A stretch of 64,000 nucleotides of DNA from positions 552,001-616,000 of the forward strand of contig NZ_UEYQ01000001.1 of assembly GCF_900492205.1 (NCBI RefSeq), read 5' to 3'. A model generated the notes under the pieces. The model was not told the origin of the DNA and did not search any database. It saw only the letters and a list, made by a program, of their open reading frames with translations. Of the stretch, positions 63,543 to 64,000 are shown in pieces. The DNA is from Ciceribacter sp. T2.26MG-112.2. GTDB taxonomy: Bacteria; Pseudomonadota; Alphaproteobacteria; Rhizobiales; Rhizobiaceae. A program made the translations under genes and the position numbers. Numbering within the stretch: position 1 is the first letter of the stretch; the number at the start of each line of letters is the position of its first letter.

Positions 63543-64000
63543 TCAGCCGGCAAGGCCGCGATAGATGGCCGGCAGGGCTGCCGGCAGTCGGGCGATGTTC
63601 GAGACCACGGCATAGCCGTGCTGGCCGAAGATCGCCGGCACATAGGATTTCGCGTCGCGGTCGACCGTCACGCCGAACACCCTGACACCCTTGCGCCGCG
63701 CCTCGATCACCGCGCGGCGGCTGTCTTCCAGCGCAAAGCGCCCCTCGTAGTGATCGACGTCGTTGGGCTTGCCGTCGGTCAGCACCAGCAACAGCTGGCG
63801 CCGGTTCGGCTGCTCGGTGAGCTTGGCCGTCGCATGACGGATCGCCGCGCCGATCCGGGTATAATAGCCGGGCTTCAGCGCCGCGATGCGGTTCTCTACC
63901 ACCGGCCCCATCTTCTCGCCAAAATCCTTGACCGTCTCGACCCGCACCCAGGAGCGGCGGCGCGACGTGAAGGTCAGGATGGAGTGATTGTCGCCACAGG
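63543..64000 (-). CDS. norD: NorD, nitric oxide reductase activation protein, C-terminal part (cut by window edge)
   Basis: About 152 C-terminal residues run from the window edge to the stop. The reverse strand translates through CGDNHSILTFTSRRRSWVRVETVKDFGEKMG. It is a von Willebrand factor A-type domain ending (KPGYYTRIGAAIRHATAKL; LLLVLTDGKPNDVDHYEGRFALEDSRRAVIEARRKGV; VDRDAKSYVPAIFG), typical of NorD. NorD works with the AAA+ protein NorQ to assemble NO reductase. norQ and norCB should lie just beyond the edge. Confidence 0.9.
   Translation of the reverse strand, partial: CGDNHSILTFTSRRRSWVRVETVKDFGEKMGPVVENRIAALKPGYYTRIGAAIRHATAKLTEQPNRRQLLLVLTDGKPNDVDHYEGRFALEDSRRAVIEARRKGVRVFGVTVDRDAKSYVPAIFGQHGYAVVSNIARLPAALPAIYRGLAG

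Overview
The window reads as one stretch of a high-GC alphaproteobacterial genome, most likely Rhizobiaceae (Sinorhizobium/Shinella-like). The reasons are the red-type RuBisCO operon with cbbX and an upstream divergent cbbR, glutathione-linked formaldehyde oxidation, a XoxF-type methanol dehydrogenase, and a NirK/pseudoazurin/NnrR/NnrS/NorD denitrification cluster. Coding density is high. I saw no tRNA, rRNA, insertion sequence, integrase or CRISPR array.

Layout. (1) 1-18 kb is mixed core and accessory sequence: glutaryl-CoA dehydrogenase (cut by the window edge) with a divergent LysR regulator, a GntR regulator with a CynX-type MFS transporter, an alpha-2-macroglobulin/PBP1C pair, OsmC, a TerC-like DUF475 membrane protein, a thioesterase overlapping an iron-dependent alcohol dehydrogenase, an ExoD-like protein and a YeeE/YedE sulfur-compound transporter. 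(2) 17.8-28.1 kb is the Calvin cycle: cbbR diverging from cbbF-P-T-A-L-S-X-rpe and a thioredoxin-like gene. (3) 28.4-53.1 kb is a large C1/quinoprotein region. It holds gfa; a minus-strand operon of periplasmic proteins and two ABC systems that resembles the lanthanide-uptake (lut) and PQQ-alcohol-dehydrogenase-associated loci of methylotrophs; a plus-strand operon ending in a SoxYZ-like carrier; xoxF-xoxG-xoxJ plus a rhodanese; adhC-fghA for formaldehyde; a second SoxYZ-like carrier; a SoxH-like metallo-hydrolase; several small secreted proteins of unknown function; and a three-gene regulatory operon (LuxR-type response regulator, FIST protein, hybrid histidine kinase). (4) 53.5-64 kb is denitrification: pseudoazurin, nnrR, nirV, nirK, nnrS, an unstudied operon (DUF2249, 11-12-TM membrane protein, DUF2249, MIP18-like), hemN and the end of norD.

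How it works together (inference). Methanol or a similar alcohol is oxidised in the periplasm by lanthanide-dependent XoxF with XoxG as electron acceptor. Formaldehyde goes through Gfa/AdhC/FghA to formate, and CO2 is then fixed by the Calvin cycle. Respiratory electrons can also go to pseudoazurin and NirK when oxygen is scarce. Formate dehydrogenase and PQQ biosynthesis genes are not in this window.

Most notable new observations: a 20-bp dyad, TTAAGT-N8-ACTTAC, present upstream of both xoxF and the LuxR response regulator; an SsuABC-like importer embedded in, and translationally coupled to, the quinoprotein-associated ABC genes; recurring Crp/Fnr-type boxes of the form TTGCG-N4-RWCAA across the denitrification genes; and strong intercistronic hairpins after xoxF and nirK.
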